Below are positions 22,531-35,370 of a stretch of DNA of 64,000 nt, one piece after another (position 1 is the first letter of the stretch; every line of letters starts with the position of its first letter). The stretch covers positions 2,232,001 through 2,296,000 of the forward strand of contig JACONQ010000007.1 of NCBI GenBank assembly GCA_014281115.1, in the 5' to 3' direction. This DNA comes from Laburnicola sp. R22_1. Taxonomy: Eukaryota; Ascomycota; Dothideomycetes; Pleosporales; Didymosphaeriaceae. The notes beneath the pieces are model-generated. The model worked only from the letters and a program-made list of their open reading frames with translations, searched no databases and was not told the origin of the DNA. A program made the translations under genes and the position numbers.

Positions 22531-25035
22531 CCTTAAGAAATAAACTGTCCCTTAGCTCATAATGCGCCGATGTTCTGGCTAGCTTACTTCTCCTAATAGG
22601 CGAAGTCTAAGGGGTTAAAGTTTGCTGGTGGCGGCGAAATCCCTACTTACTTTATCCTTGTAGAGACGTTCTATATATATCTCGCCAGCCTCTATAATCT
22701 GCGCGCAAATATGGGATATTTAGGCTTAGGCCTCTGCGTAACTTTATTAAGGTCTATAGAATTAATTTCCTCTAAGAGATTAGTAATTTCTTCTAAGAGG
22801 ATATTAGTATCTATAATATTAGGTTCTAGTATTATATTAATGTCTATTATTATGCGCGGATAAAGTTAAATAATATAATCGCCTAGTGTTCTATTATAAA
22901 AGAGTATTTTATTAAGCTTCTTAAGTATATACTATCCTTTACTATATAGTAGTATGGCCCTAATTCTAAAGAGGCCTTAGTACCTTCTAGCAAGCTTAAC
23001 TTTGCAACTTATATTACTAGCCTAAAAAGTATTATATACTAACACTAAATTGCCTTATTATAGTGGCTCTATTCTAAGAGTGCGCTAATTATTAAACCAT
23101 TCCTTTTCTTATTCGCGCAGTTGGATAGTTTAGTTAATAGCTTCTTAGAGGCAATAATCACGCTTCTTAAACTACTTTACTCTAATAGCTAGGAGTTCTT
23201 TAGTAGTATAAACCTATTTCTATAAAAGTGTCTACTATATTAAGATGTAAAGTTTCATAGGAAGAATATATTCTCTCTCACAAATTAGGAAGGCTAGTAT
23301 TTTGCCTATGGATTACTTTACTATAACCTAATTGGCCTATAGAGCTTTAGGTAGATTCTAGACCCAGTTGCCTTTTATCTTCCGCAATGCGCCGACAAGC
23401 TCTTAGTGGCCTCTTTCTACTAGACCTTGCCCTTATAGGTGATAAGCACTAGATATCACTTATTAAATATTAAACTATTTAGCTAAGTCCTCTACTAAGC
23501 CTCTATTCTTTAGTCCTCTATCTACTAATAGGCAAAAAGAGATGCCCCACCTACTAAAGACGAATTCTTCTAAGAACTAGGTAACTGTAGCTAAGTTGGC
23601 ATTAGTAAGTGCTTTTATTTTAGGCTATTCAGAGGTATAGTCCCTGGCAATAACTATAAATTCCTTCCCTTCTTTACTTCTAGGCATATATACTATATCT
23701 ACTATAACCTATCTCTAAATTATATTTGTTCCCTATGTAAGGTGCAGCTCCTTTATTACTCTTTTAGTAGAATGTCTCTAATATTTAGCACAAGTCTTAA
23801 TATGTTTCTTAACACTCTAATATAGATTCGGCTAGTAGTAATATGCTATAATCTTCCTCTAGGTGCCTTCTTATTCTTAAAGGCCTAATTTCTTATAGAG
23901 TTATTACAAAATGTCTAGCTATTAGACTAGATTATTTATAACTCTACGCAGCGGCCTATTTCCTATAGTTTAATACTATAGTATGCCTCTTATAACCCTA
24001 TACTTCTAAGCTTATAGCCTAATATGCCTTTAATTTTTCTTAGATAGGCCTTTAGGCACAGTTAGAATTATAAGCTAGGTCGCAATATTATAAAAGTGTT
24101 TAGTACACTGATTAGAGGAAATTTTAGGCAGGTTGTTTGTAATAGGCTCTATATATTCCATTTCTACTTTAGCCTTCTTACCTATAGTAGAGGATGCAAT
24201 ACTAATGTGCCCTAAATGCTTCTTAATAAAGTCCTTAACATCTTCTTCTAGCTATTTAGAAGGGACCTAACCCTTTTACTATCTATATCTTAAGAGCGCA
24301 TTAGCAACTATATTCTTACGCCCTAAGACGTGGCAAATATTAAACTCCCAAAGCGTTAGAAGTGCTAACTAGCAGATTATTAAAGCCTCTAGTAAGTCGG
24401 TTGTGCTACAATTTAGCTAGGTAATTAAGATATAAAAGTCGGTTTCTATAATAAAGTATATTTTATAAATCTAGGGTTAAAACCTTTTAAGCGTAAGAAG
24501 AAGGGCTTTACACTTATACTTTTCTAAATCCTAGTTATATTCGCTTTAAAACCAAACACCTAATTTAAACCGCACTAAATAAAAGAGACTGTCTAGTCTA
24601 CGTTACTGCATTATGGCTCTCTATTTGATTTTACTGCCATCTACTAAAATCACTACTTTTTATAATGGCTCTAAGTAGTTAATAAATACTAATACTAGGG
24701 CAAAAGTAATACTTTTCTTTAATTACTATATTACTATATTCTCTATAATTTTCTAGTAAAACTCTACGCTCTTGCGTAGCAGTATAAATAGTAGTGCAAT
24801 AATCTTTGCAAAGTTTTTAATTTAGATTTAAATATCTTTAGCGTAGTTATAAGGCGGCCATTTAATAATCTTAGCCACTTTCTTTTAGAATGGATATTAA
24901 CTATTCTTATTAACTATATAGCCAACTATGTCTATAGTAGCGTAGCCCTAGTTAGACTTCTTATCTAACATAGTAACGTCCGCTAGTTCTATATCTACTA
25001 GAATCTAATTAAGATTTATAAGGTGTTCCGTAACG
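22515..25035 (-). pseudogene. Ty3/Gypsy pol remnant (reverse transcriptase end, RNase H, integrase)
   Basis: Minus-strand conceptual reading, in gene order. At about 24980-24830 the post-YxDD segment contains TIDIVGYIV and KIIKWPPYN. RNase H blocks KCKALLLTLKRF, FIIETDFYILI and FNICHVLGRKNIVANALLRY lie at about 24540-24310. An integrase core with FIVIARDY, WGISFCLLVDRG and SAYHL.GQGLVERGH lies at about 23690-23390. A G-run at 22526-22534 (CCCCCCCC on the plus strand) could be the polypurine tract. Heavy RIP; Trp and Gln codons are stops. The N-terminal RT with YxDD is not seen because element D abuts at 25036. LTRs were not located. Confidence 0.78.
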
Positions 25036-25037
25036 TA

Positions 25038-26888
25038 ACGTGTTTATAAGCGTGTCGTTAGTACAAGCGAGCCGTTAACCCTACTAACTTTCTACACTTA
25101 AAAAGCCACGTAGTTTAACAACACATTAAAATTCTATTAATATAATAGCTTTCCTAAATTAAGCAGTATCTATAGAAGCCTTCTTGCACGTACGTGAGTT
25201 GTGCCCAGGCTCCCTGCAGCGCGTGCAGCGCGCTAAAGCCTGCCGGCTTGCACCTGACCGCGCCTGGCTATACCGCGTTTCTCCCTCTAGTTGCTGCTTA
25301 ATAGCCTTCTAAGCAATAATATTCTCTCCCTCTGCCTTTAATAGAGTGCCTTGCTTCTGGATCTGCTTCTTTTTACGCTGTTTACGCGTTATAGCTGCCT
25401 TATTTGCCCTTTATAGACTAGCTATCTTATCGCGCATAATTACTATTAAATGCGCCATTCTCTTAGCCCCTCTTATAAGCCGATCAAGCGACTAGATAAC
25501 TAATATAGGAGAGGATCCTTAATGCCTTTAGATCCGCTTACAAACTAGAGTTAACTAAGCGCCTAGCTTACGCGCGTTGCTTAGTATTGCAGACTCCTAT
25601 AGGGTCTCTAGTAGGGCTGCTGGCGACGGCGTACGAAGCTTTATATTAAGCTTTAATATCACCGCCTCTAGATTGTATGGGACTAGCCTAGCGCCTTAAA
25701 AGCTTGCGTAGATATTCTCCTTTGTAATTGACTAGTTGTAGGCGGCGCGGAAGGCTAGTAGGAACTTAAGCTTAGTGATATGGTTAATGTGGTCGCGTAT
25801 CAGGCCCTTGACCTGGCGCCCGTACGCCCGCTTCAACGGCGAGAAACAGCTAATGTTAAGCGGCTGTAGAAGGTGTGACAAATGTGGCGGTATATAGAGA
25901 GTGTAGATCTTGTTCTTCTTGCAGATCTCCTAGAATTTGAGCAAGTTGTAACTCTTATGGCTGTTAAGTATTAGTAGCTAACGCGCGCCCACTCTACGCT
26001 CTACTGTATACTTAATAAAATGCTGTAGCTAGGCAACACTAAGCTCGTTCGTAGTCTAGCTATTATCGCTAAGACTAATAGCCTAGTTACCTAGTATATC
26101 GTCGCCCTTGTACTAGGCAGAGAGGTGGTACTGGCCAGCGAAGGTGATAAAGGGCGGGATTGCCCACCCAGCAGCGTTAATTCCGTGGATCGCCGTCACC
26201 CACTCACGATTGCCTGGCTGGATCGCTTTTGGCTAGCCACGCCTCTCTAAGCCAGTAACGACTAGCTGGGAGGATATTTTACCCATTAGAAAGCCAGTCT
26301 TGTCGAAGTTAAAGGTATCCTTATCGCAGATACTGTAGGTGGCCTTTGTACGTGCTACTAGCTCAAACTAGGCCTGTATAACTGTTGGGTCCTTGCAGAG
26401 GGCTTGCTGTCGATTGTAGGGTCGATTAAATCGCGTTGTGAGGCTGTCTGTTTGCTTGACAAAGTTCCTAGGCCACTGCTGGCCAACGTGGCCTGCGCTG
26501 CGCTTAGTGAGCAGCTTATTCGCCATATCTTGTACAGCACCTAGAGTGGGCGCAAAGCCTCGCGAATCTAGGTTAAGTATTTGCTCAACAATCACCTCCT
26601 CTTCTAGCTTGGTAAGCTTCTTTAATTTGGGCTGGTAATCGCGTCGCGCAGCAATTCCGGCGCGTCGGTTGCGCAGCGTTAATCGAGGGACGTTAAACGT
26701 TAAGGTAGCGCGATTTTCGCTCTGAATCTGATTTTTATTAATAGCTAAGATAGCAAGGAAGATATCTCCTTCGTTATAGGGCAATTAAGTTGTAGTTAGT
26801 TGAGGCATTGTAGTTTGCTTATCGCGCGTTACGGAAAGTTAGTGGGGTTAACGGCTCGCTTGTACTAACGGCACGCTTATAAACACGT
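25038..26888 (-). mobile_element. Pogo/Fot1-type DNA transposon D, lightly RIPed
   Basis: 1,851 bp with well-preserved inverted ends of about 58 bp starting ACGTGTTTATAAGCGTG and including TACAAGCGAGCCGTTAACCC. TA duplications at 25036-25037 and 26889-26890. The arms differ at few positions, so this is the best preserved of the four pogo-type elements. Confidence 0.92.
25159..26808 (-). pseudogene. Pogo-type (HTH + DDE_1 + CCHC) transposase of element D, about 10 stops
   Basis: Frame from ATG at 26808 (MPQLTTT, then TAA for Gln) to TAA at 25159, 550 codons including stop, full family length. N-terminal Psq/CENPB-type helix-turn-helix region with FNVPRLTLRNR and a Tc5-like segment (LTKLEEEVIVEQIL) is open from 26784 to 26368. 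The DDE_1 core follows with DTFNFDKTGF (first Asp), GNREWVTAIHGINAAGWAIP, LLILNSHKSY (second Asp region, D to N) and YIPPHLSHLLQPLNISCF. The end is a perfect CX2CX4HX4C knuckle CTRCREPGHNSRTC at about 25205-25245. All stops I saw are TAG/TAA at Trp or Gln positions, so the gene is killed by RIP and shows no indels that I could see. Confidence 0.85.
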
Positions 26889-26890
26889 TA

Positions 26891-28231
26891 TATAAATAGA
26901 AAGTAGAGATTTAAAGATAATAAATACTAAAGAAAAAGTTCTTAGTATATTTTAATTTGCTATTCAGGCTTTAATCTTATTATTAACTTTTACTAAGCTT
27001 TTACAATAATCTTTTATAGAAGTTATATTCTCTACTAAGAACCATTTAATTAAGCGCTAGATAATAGCATAACGCCTATTCTTAGTAGACTTATATTTCT
27101 CTTCTAAATAGTAATAAGCGATAGACTGTATTATTTATTTAATTAACTTTATTTCTACCCCTTTAAGGAGTCTAATTAGCTAGTTAAATTATTAAGTCTT
27201 TTGCTTAATAATACATATATCTTAGTTAAAATAAATTGCTATAATTTTCGTAAAGTAGTTGAGTATATTCTTTAGCTGTTTATAAGATAATAGAGACTAA
27301 GAAATTAAGCCTATAAGTACTATGCGCTATAATAGATATTAAGATGCCTACTAAATTTTAATATAATCCTTAAACTCTTTTTATATTATCTAATAAATGT
27401 ATATAATAAAGCTTATTCCTATCTAGAGATAAGCCAAATAGCAATCTATATAATTTAATCTAATATTAACTAGTTAAGTAGGTTAAGGTCATAAATACTA
27501 TAAGGCCTACCCTTTTCTTATAGAAAGTTAAGCGGCGTAAGGACTAGAGTTATTATAAGATAGGATAGTAAAAACCTAATACTAATATTTTTAGGTATTA
27601 TTAGAAAAAGTAAGTGTTAAAGTTATTACCTCGCTTCTAATTAAATTGTATTATTTTTGATATAATTAAATAGACTAATTTACTAGTCTACTATTTAGTA
27701 GTCTTAAGGCTATATTAATAAGTTAATAGTTTAAATAAGAATTATAAAGTACTAACTATAATAAAGGGAATTTTTCTAGATTATAAGAAAAATAATTATC
27801 TCTACTCTAAATATAACTAATAAAGTAGAAATAAACACTATAAACGTACTTAGAAATACACTACTAAGCTTCTATATCTTTAGAAAAACTAACTAGTAGC
27901 TATATTAACAATAATTGCAATACAGTACTATTTATATAATAATGCTACTACTACTATAATTTATATATCTTAAGATTATAATTTTAATAGTTTTAATTAA
28001 ATTTTATATTATATAGGTATATAGTTAAAAGCAATATCTTACTATTAATATTTTAGTAGAAGTAATAGAAAAAAATTTAATTTTTAGTTATGTCTACTAT
28101 ATCTGATTAGGTTAGCTATATTCTAACACCTCTATCCAGCAGTATATTATATAATAAATTTTTTATACAGCGTTGTTAGATATAGCAGGCTTACTATTAT
28201 AGTCTTAATTTAATTCTTCTAATTTATTAAT
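26891..28231. other. RIP-degraded sequence
   Basis: TA-dense DNA between element D and repeat R1b. It might contain the 5' half of the Gypsy element interrupted by D, but I could not read RT motifs in it. Confidence 0.4.
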
Positions 28232-30236
28232 ACTATATAGCGTTAAATTAACTACCTAGGGATAGTATAATAAAGGCTTTTATCTTAAATACTATAACAA
28301 AAAAAGCAGAGCCTCCTACTTAGTAATTAAAAAAAAGTGTAGAAAAGGTAGTTATAAAAATGCGCGTTTAAACTACTAAGTAAGGTTAGTAGTCTTAGTA
28401 GTTTTAGCGCAAGACTCCTATATGCAAAATTTTTATAAAGAGGATAGTTAGAACTTTAAGAGATATAACTTAGGTCTAGCTATGCTATAAGCTATTTCTC
28501 TATTTTAATTGTTATAAATCTACAATCTAGATTATTATAAATAATATAAGTTAATATATTAATAGGTATATACTACTATACTTATAAGTAGAATAAGGGT
28601 AATATATACTAGATATATATTTATTGCTTTATTACTATATTAAGATTGTCTTTAATAAATTTTCTATTATTGTCTCTCTATACCCTACTATTCTTTTAGG
28701 CATTAATATTATTCCTAAAGAAGTACTTGCTATTACTAATAAGTATACACTATAGTTTTATGCTGCTACTACTAAAGTAATAATATTAGAGTTCTATTCT
28801 ATCTATAAAATAATTATTTATAGAAGTCTACTATACCTAACTATTTAGAAGGTAATCCTTATATACTAGCTAAGTTAGTAGCTTATCTAGTTCTTAAAAA
28901 CTAGTAAGCTTATATTCCTACTTTAGTAGAAGCAATTGCTTCTTATTAGTAATAAAATCCTCTAGTAAGGGACGTAAAAAAGGTTAATAAAATATTTATT
29001 AATAAGTTATAAGATAGTAAAAGTGTTGTATAAATCTATAAAATCCTCCTAGCTATTATTATTACTATTTTTTTTGTGAACAAAGCTGCATCCCGTAACT
29101 ATACTATGGTAAAAAAAAATCTAGCTATAACCTATTTTTCTGTGTACTAGCTCTATAAGATACCCATAAACCATATAAATACACATAACTAAGTTAATAG
29201 TGCGCTTATTGTTTAGTACCCCGCAAGGCTATTAAGTATACTAGCAGAGTTAACTCAACCATAGTTTAGAACTATTATTAAGCAGTAACTTATCTCGCCT
29301 ATATAGGCAGCAATAAGGTTAGAGTGCTTATTACCTATATAAAGAGAGCCTAATCCCGCTACTATCTTACGCACCACCGCGACTAACAACTATAGCCAAA
29401 TTAAATAAAATAAAGATGCGACCGCGCTACAAAGTAAAGTTTAATATTAAGTATGCCTAATCTACTATAGACCCCTCCTTATATTCCTAAAACTTAATTA
29501 ACAAACTCACAATTATTACTAAAAAGAAGCTAAAGCTTAAGATAGCCAATAGCAATAAGCTTCTAGTTAAGTTACTTATACTAGATTACTACGTAATATA
29601 TATATATAGTCTGTGCCGCCATTTGCTAGCTTAGGTTGTGTACGTATTAATAATATGCACAGAGACTACTAGATAGACTAAGGCAAACTTAGGATATATC
29701 GCGCAGTAGAGGAGGAACCTAACAAGGCTGCTTAATACTATAGATAATAATAAGTTCCTTTAGAAGCTAAGAAAGTGCAATAAGAGAGGTGCTAAGTAGT
29801 TAAACAACGTTTAAAAGCTACTAAACAAGCTATAGGCAGTAATTACCTGACTGCGTTATTTTTAAAATTAAAAAAATTTAATTATGTAATCTAACTATAA
29901 AGTGCCTGTGAGTCTCGGTCGAGACTAGTTATTATTACTATTAAGTTAGCTTATTTAAGTAAGTATACTATATAAGTAGTGTGTAAGTACAAATAACTAA
30001 TAATAGTAGTAGTAATAAGCTAGATATACTAAATATAGTATAAGTAAATCTTATATAGATTAGAAGCTTATAAAATATAAGGTATAAGTAAGTAAGTTTA
30101 TACTATTATTGTGTTAGCGTATTTAAGATTAGTTTTTAATTAGAATTAGATACTATATATAGTATATAATAATCTTCTATTTTAATCTAGCTTAACTTTA
30201 AACTAAAAAAAAGGTTAAAAAGGTATTTAGTAAGCC
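28232..30236. repeat. Dispersed repeat R1, copy b, split by an insertion
   Basis: Matches R1a at 9510-10567: the left half (28232-29069) and right half (29929-30236) align with it, with dense C/T and G/A changes. The extra 859 bp in the middle is the insertion listed next. The family is unidentified. Confidence 0.75.
29070..29928 (-). mobile_element. Probable non-LTR (LINE/SINE-like) insertion in R1b
   Basis: An 859-bp segment absent from R1a, flanked by an exact 14-bp direct repeat TTATTATTACTATT (29056-29069 and 29929-29942). The left junction is a T run followed by GTGAACAAAGC. A long, variable target duplication with a homopolymer at one end is typical of target-primed reverse transcription, with the poly(A) end on the minus strand. 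There are no inverted ends or LTRs. A plus-strand ATG (MRPRYKVKFNIKY) and degraded frame around 29416-29850 remain unexplained. RIPed. Confidence 0.6.
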
Positions 30237-33200
30237 AATAGTTATTAACACTATAGACCTAAATAAAGCTCTAAGTCTTCTTTTAGTATATTGTTTAAGC
30301 TTATTATAAAGTACCTATAGTATTAATATCTAAAGCGATTTGCTTAAGACTAGAATAAAACTAACCTAAAAATAGATAATAAAAAGCTTGTCTAGTTACT
30401 TTTAACTATTTAACTATAGAGTAATAACGTTTAGGACATACTATAGCGTTAGTTAAATATACTCTAGATTTTTAATACTCTCTAACTATATTATAGGGAT
30501 GTACTTTAGATAAATAAATTAACTACTAGATTATAAAGCTCTACTAATATATTTTACTAAACTTTTAAATATATAAATAATTCTTTACTAGAGTGAAATA
30601 GTTAAGAGGACAATAATAATAGTGCTAATTCTATAGATACAGACAACTTATTAAATACTAAAGGATTAATTAAATAGAATCTTAATACTAGAGAATTTAT
30701 ACAGAATAATCTTAGGAACTATTAAAGTATTTGTATTATAAATAGCTTAGATGCTAAGAAGTTATTTATTCTTAATAGCTACAATCCTAATAATAGAGAT
30801 CTAGGTTTACATCTTAGTAATTATAATAATAATATTTTTACTTTTACTAGTAATAATTTTTTTAGTTAGAATATAAATATTAAAATGCTAAGATACCTTA
30901 AAGACGCTATAGGGCTATTTAAAGACGTTTTAGTGCTTATAAGTAATTTAGAAATAGTAAACTCTAAAGGTAAAACTATGCTAGCAGATAAAATAAGGAA
31001 GATTATAGAATTATTAAGCTTATAACTATTATTAAACCTAGATATACTAAGCCTTAATAGTAGAGAGGTATATTTATAATACTACTAACTAATTAGTCGA
31101 AGTTTTAAACATTTAACTAATATAAAAAGTAGATATTCTAGATTCTAAAGATATAAAGTTAATTAAATTATACCTTTAAAGCGCTTACTATATAGGATTC
31201 TATTTACTATACTAAACTTTAGAAAAGAATATATTAAAAAGTACAGTTTATAATATATTTAATCTACTTATATATAGGTATTAACTAACTTAGCTGCTGA
31301 TATATAACTTTCTTCTTACACTAATTTCTACTTCTTTATTTATAATAGAGCCTAAGTTTTAGAATTAAAAAGAGAAGATATTCTTAAAAAATAGAGTTTC
31401 TACTACTCTATTTAAGTTAATACTTCTAGTTATAGTAGATACCTACAAAGATAAAATATTGCTTTTTACCTCTAGATCCCTACTATTATCTATTTAGAGA
31501 TATTTAGATAATTACTTATAGGTACAGGTTATCTAAGATATATATTCTCTTAATTATTTTATATAATTTTTTAACTTATATAATAGCCTATTATTTACCC
31601 CGGTATTAAAAGCATATTAATACTTATGTACTTTGTAATAGCAAGCTTTTATAATACAAATAATAATAAAATAAATATATAAAATCTTTAAATAGACTTT
31701 ATTAAAGCTATATTAGGCCCTTATTAAAATAAAGCGATTCGTTAGAGACTTAGTATAGATCTAGAATAAGCTCTATATTAGAGAATCTAGATAGTACTTA
31801 ATATATTACTAAAAGTTTTTTACTTAAAAGAGCTACTTATTAAATATATTAGTTTTAATAATATAAGCCTAGATAGTAAAAAGCCCTTAAATACTATACT
31901 ATACTTATAAGATTAGATTTATATATATTCTTTATTTATTAAAGTATATTATAGTATAACTAAGAAAAGAAACTCTAACTAAATAGCTATATATTAATTA
32001 GCTTTTGCAAATATATTATTACCTTAACACTAAAAATATAACTAGCTATTTAGAAGTAGCGTATATATAATACTTAAAAGTTTACTATTATAATACTTTT
32101 TACTATAAAGTAAAAACGCTTAATAAGAAAAGAAAAATAAGTAAAATTAAAAAGTAATATAAAGTAAGGCATAAATCTACTAAGGGTTTTAAGTAGGTGA
32201 TTAATATATTTACTATTCTAACATCTAAAATAAATTAGATTGTCTATAATTATCTTAATTTTAAACTAAGATCTAAGTATCCTATATTTTTTCCTATTAA
32301 ATAGGTAATTGCATCTAGAATTAAAAAGGTATATAGTAGTAACCCTAATACTATAAGAAAGAATTTAGATAGGTATATTTATAATAAAGAAATTATATAT
32401 TTTATTTTTTAAGAAATAGTTAATCTATTCTTACTTATCTTATTTTCTAGTTAAGATATAAATACCCTAGTACTTAAATTCTCTTATACAGATCTGTAAA
32501 AGAGTCTATAGAAACTAATAAAATCTAAAGAGTGAGTATAATTCTAGTATTAATATGCTTTTTATTAATAATATATAATAGTTTAGGAATGTTATAAAAG
32601 TACTCTAACTAAAGTTTTTAGTTTTTATCCCTACCGCTACTATAAAGCTTCTTTTTAGCTTTCTATTTAATTTTAATATAAGACTCTAAAATTGTAATCT
32701 AAATAAGTATATTAGTAGCTCTCTTACTTTTCTAGTCTAGATAGATAAGTTTTTATTACGTAAGTATTTATATAGAACTTGAAATTATAAATATTATAAA
32801 AAAATAGCTATGAATAGTAATAGCGTATGCGCCTTATAGATAACTACTAAGTATTAAGTAGCTAGACGCGTAAATTTAAAAATAAGTAGTAGATAGTACT
32901 ACCTAAGCGCTAGCTATATTAGTAGCTATATTATATTAGTCTATATATTCTTCTACTACTATAGGAATTTTATATTTTATAAATCTATAATTTTACCTTA
33001 ATAATTATGAGATCCTTAATAGGATTGCTTTCTTTACTATTATATAGCTATGCTTTAGGCTTTAAGCCTTTATTACTTCTATTTATTATATTATATTAAA
33101 TTTACATATAAAGCCGCCCTATAATAATATTTTATTACTTATATATTTTTACTACTTTGTATTTCTTGTATTATTAATATAGTGTTTGCTACTCTATACT

Positions 33201-34130
33201 ATAATTATTTAGCTTCTAATCTCTTACTTAGCTTATCCTTCTATTAGCTCTAATACTTGTCTACTATATTAATATGCCTTACTATGTAGCAAGACACACT
33301 ATATAGTAAGATAAATAAGAGGTACTTTAACTTTTAGTAATAGCAAAGCTTATCTATATAATAAATATTACTATAATTTTATAAAAATAATCTACTATAG
33401 CTAATTCTAAATATCTATATTATACTTTACTTAAAAATTACATTTATATTATTGCTATTATATCTAAGTTATATAGCGTCTTATATTATAGCATACTAGG
33501 CTTCCTTTCCTTTAGCGATAACTTTAAGCCTTTTTACTTTAATTTTTTATAAAATAGCTTAATCTTTACTATATAATCTTCCTTTTATACTAAAAAGTTA
33601 TTATTAGCTTTATATATACTATAGGGCGCAATTTTATATAGCGCTTCTTTATTAATTAGTACTTCTAGTAGAAGTAAACTACTAATCTAGGCTAATGCGA
33701 GATAACTCTACACGTCTTCCTATATACGCCTATAAGTATTTTAGTATAATTTTAGTAAGATTTATAGCTATGCAGCTTATATAAGCGCTTAGAATATAAT
33801 TAAATTTAGCTTAGAATTAGAAGTAGTACTAAGATCTACATAGCCACAGTACTTATTAGTTAGCTAATGTGTTTCTAGCGTTAAACTAGTTTTAACATAG
33901 CTATTCTACGTACTTTAAGATGCGGTCTAACACATAATAACTTTAATAGCTTTCTTACCCTTAAGCTCTAAAACCTACTATTGTTCCCTTCGCTAACTAA
34001 ATAAAAGACCTAATTAGGCCCACTATATGCCTATATCTTAAGCCCACTAGAGCTAATTCTTAGACTAAATAGTAGCTAAGATCTAGTCTTAGCTTATTAA
34101 AGGGGAATACAATAATATAAGAGGGGTATA
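30237..34130. other. RIP-degraded sequence, no recognised gene
   Basis: Nearly 4 kb of TA-rich DNA. A plus-strand block around 30880-31020 keeps protein-like texture (RYLKDAIGLFKDVLVLISNL), so it is probably a dead retroelement or gene, but no domain could be named. GC rises sharply after about 34130. Confidence 0.45.
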
Positions 34131-34301
34131 AGATAATACAAAGTGCGGTGGCCCTAGAAATTAACGCTTACGCTTTAGCAAGTCAGTTAAGCGTCGCTAG
34201 CGGAACGCCGTCTTTGTAAGCGCATAGGAAGTTAGAAAGGCTCGCCTATCCTCCCTGCTAGTGGTGGCGGTGTACGCTAAAATCACTGCAGGGACTACAG
34301 C

Positions 34302-34654
34302 TCAGCCAACATGAAACAGGTATCTTCCTGGCAGACCGGTGACGGGGTAGACCGTACGGAAGTGGTCCAGCGCCACCCGCTCCAAAGTCCCGCCCTGGAC
34401 TTTGTAGTTTGTGCAAGCGAAAGCCGCTGTGCATGGCAGTACTCTACGGGTGACGTTGTGTTGTTGCATGGACGCCTCCTCACGCACGCGATCTTTGAAC
34501 TTATTGGGGTGAGGAGAATAGTTCCCAGCGGCATACTGACGAAGTTGAAGTCCTTCGTCGAGTCTGCCGCGAGAATGATACCTGCAAGCGGGCCGAAGTG
34601 GAGGATGGTATCGGCGGAGATATGATGGCCTGGATACGCCTCGTTGATAATCAC
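34302..34654 (-). pseudogene. Fragment of an SF1 (Pif1/RecD-like) helicase C-terminal domain, frameshifted
   Basis: Two overlapping minus-strand frames join into one helicase-like sequence. The first gives AYPGHHISADTILHFGP and LLTPISSKI. The second gives LPCTAAFACTNYKVQGGTL, close to the (T)DYK.QG.TL motif of Pif1/RecD-type helicases. The frames meet at about 34468, where one base appears missing from a CCATG(G)CAA string (Trp codon). Helicase motifs before and after are absent, so it is a relic of a longer gene, possibly carried by a mobile element. It is GC-balanced and un-RIPed, unlike the DNA to its left. Family placement is inferred from motifs only. Confidence 0.6.
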
Positions 34655-34745
34655 ATGCTAAAGTTACCTTCACCGCGCTAGGAAACTTTATTCCCCTCCC
34701 CTTTCAGGATCAGCAAAGCCCTCGCTTCACTGAGTGGTTCCAGCC

Positions 34746-34782
34746 CAGCTCACCTCCAGCTCACCTCCGCTCAGCTCACCTC
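34746..34782. repeat. CAGCTCACCTC short repeats
   Basis: Three copies of CAGCTCACCTC (34746-34756, 34757-34767, 34772-34782) upstream of the hydrolase gene. GCTCACC words also occur in the 20-bp repeats at 62786-62845 before the DUF3435 gene. Confidence 0.7.
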
Positions 34783-35020
34783 TTTGCCTGACAATTGAAG
34801 CGGCCGGTTTGCTGCTCGTGCTTGAAAATTTGGTTCTCATCCTTTGAACATGTCGGATGGTTCCCTATCACATGTGGGCCGCTCACCATGCTTTGAAATG
34901 CGGATTATGAGAAGTACCTGATAAATTCGTTTCTATATAACGTTATTAGGTTGGACAATTTAAAGGTCCTGTGATACATTTCACATTCTCTCCATTCCTT
35001 CAGCTGAAGAGTGGATTGAT

Positions 35021-35143
35021 ATGATGGCTCCCGCGCTATTCCCGCCAAGCTTTGCCTTTGCAATCAGCTGCGGGGTCCTCACTTTTCTAATATGCAGCTT
35101 CCTGTCGGGAGGTGTGGTCAATCGTTGCTTATTTCTTAGCTGA
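35021..35143 (+). CDS. Short hydrophobic upstream ORF (40 codons)
   Basis: ATGATGGCTCC at 35021 opens a 40-codon frame ending TGA at 35143, about 230 bp before the hydrolase ATG. The product (MMAPALFPPSFAFAIS then LTFLICSFLSGG) looks like a signal or membrane segment. It could be a regulatory uORF in the leader of the hydrolase mRNA, a first exon, or chance. No splice pair could be proven. Confidence 0.3.
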   Translation: MMAPALFPPSFAFAISCGVLTFLICSFLSGGVVNRCLFLS

Positions 35144-35370
35144 TATTTGCTACTAACTTTTCGGCTGACGTTGTGGGCTGATCTCGTGCTTTTATATCAA
35201 GCTTTTGTTTGCGACTCTTGAGCCCCCAGCGTTTCATTGAGCACAGTCCCTCTGACAGCAAGTGTCTTTCTGACCCTATCCTCTCCTCAATTTCGCATTC
35301 GCTTAAGGTACTCTCAGCTCTCGCGACCACACTCCGTTTCTCAAGGTCTCTTGAGAGATTATAGCCAGCA

